DNA of 64,000 bases, taken from positions 2,889,716-2,953,715 of the forward strand of contig NZ_LN929908.1 of the NCBI RefSeq assembly GCF_001494595.1, given 5' to 3'. Positions 63,823-64,000 of this stretch are shown piece after piece. A model generated the notes under the pieces. The model was not told where the DNA came from, did not search any database, and was given only the letters and a program-made list of their open reading frames with translations. Source of the stretch: Mycobacterium sp. M26. GTDB taxonomy: Bacteria > Actinomycetota > Actinomycetes > Mycobacteriales > Mycobacteriaceae. The position numbers and the translations under genes were made by a program. The stretch's first letter is position 1, and every line of letters begins with the position of its first letter.

Positions 63823-64000
63823 CTAGTCGTAGCCCGGGTCGCGCAGGATCGGGCAGGTCATGCAGCGGCCGCCGCCGCGGCCGCGACCCAGTTCGCTGGC
63901 GTCGATGGTGACGACTTCGATACCGGCCTTGCGTAATGCGGTGTTGGTCAACGTGTTGCGGTCATATCCGATGACGACACCGGGCTCCAGGGCGACGACG
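63823..64000 (-). CDS. arcA: Arginine deiminase, C-terminal fragment (cut by window edge)
   Basis: Only the last 58 residues are in the window. They read [19 protein letters not shown] at the start of the fragment and end with [16 protein letters not shown], which contains the catalytic cysteine of arginine deiminases, followed by LRDPGYD. The enzyme converts arginine to citrulline and ammonia. It precedes arcB by 17 bp and is the first gene of the arcABC operon as far as visible. Confidence 0.92.
   Translation of the reverse strand, partial: VVALEPGVVIGYDRNTLTNTALRKAGIEVVTIDASELGRGRGGGRCMTCPILRDPGYD

Noticed and set aside
1-64000. tRNA or rRNA genes, CRISPR arrays, intact insertion sequences
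   Set aside because: I read for cloverleaf arms, regularly spaced repeats and transposase motifs and saw none that held up; all repeats found are two-copy tandem or flanking repeats.

Overview
The window is high-GC actinobacterial DNA and is clearly mycobacterial. It carries sigA, sigB, ideR, lexA, recA/recX, clgR-pspA, a PE-PPE-domain protein and a glycine-rich PGRS-like protein, in nearly the gene order of the M. tuberculosis Rv2689c-Rv2747 segment. The recA gene has no intein. A glutamate ABC transporter follows miaB, and an arginine deiminase cluster follows argA. Together these suggest an environmental or rapidly growing species (Mycolicibacterium-like) rather than the tuberculosis complex. 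This is inferred from gene content and order recalled from known genomes; no search was run.

Layout. 1-6.8 kb: the start of an NhaA antiporter, an rRNA/tRNA methyltransferase, an APC permease, the divergent TrkA-type K+ regulators ceoB-ceoC, DUF3159 and OB-fold proteins, and a hydrolase. 6.8-13.1 kb: DUF3710-dut, DUF3093, DUF4193, cei, suhB, ppgK and sigA. 13.2-16.9 kb: a broken PGRS-like gene, ridA, a DUF952 gene overlapping it tail to tail, a small zinc-ribbon gene, a YihY/BrkB protein, DUF3039 and DUF3099. 17-25.2 kb: sigB (ECF-type promoter), ideR, DUF4192, sthA, a lipoprotein serine protease, PAC2, a hydrolase and PhzF. 25.2-27.2 kb: nrdR, a LysM protein and lexA around a DNA-damage control region. 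27.2-36.2 kb: an LGFP-repeat envelope protein, fadE20, a frameshifted secreted nucleosidase-like gene, bisC and a PE-PPE hydrolase. 36.2-41.1 kb: hflX, dapF, miaA, a LigB-like gene and a DMT transporter. 41.3-46.6 kb: a DUF349 protein, a small island flanked by 23-bp direct repeats and carrying an HNH-like gene, a membrane protein and miaB. 46.7-53.5 kb: gluABCD, a DUF1254 protein, an F420-type oxidoreductase and a divergent P450. 53.5-61.6 kb: recX-recA, a hydrolase, DUF3046, a glycosyltransferase, ephG, the clgR-pspA-pspM stress operon, cinA-pgsA and argA. 61.6-64 kb: a small secreted protein, arcC, arcB and the end of arcA.

Stress response is a recurring theme. Two SigE/SigH-type promoters (before sigB and clgR) connect envelope stress to the alternative sigma factor and to PspA. 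LexA boxes and RecA-NDp/PafBC-type promoters sit at recA and at the lexA/LysM-gene intergenic region. A close relative of the latter promoter lies immediately before the HNH-like gene of the island, suggesting that this accessory gene may respond to DNA damage.

Three genes are interrupted by local events: a G-run frameshift in the PGRS-like gene, an 88-bp tandem duplication in the nucleosidase-like gene, and a 56-bp templated inverted/direct duplication in gluB. They are either real mutations or assembly errors, and each should be checked before function is inferred.
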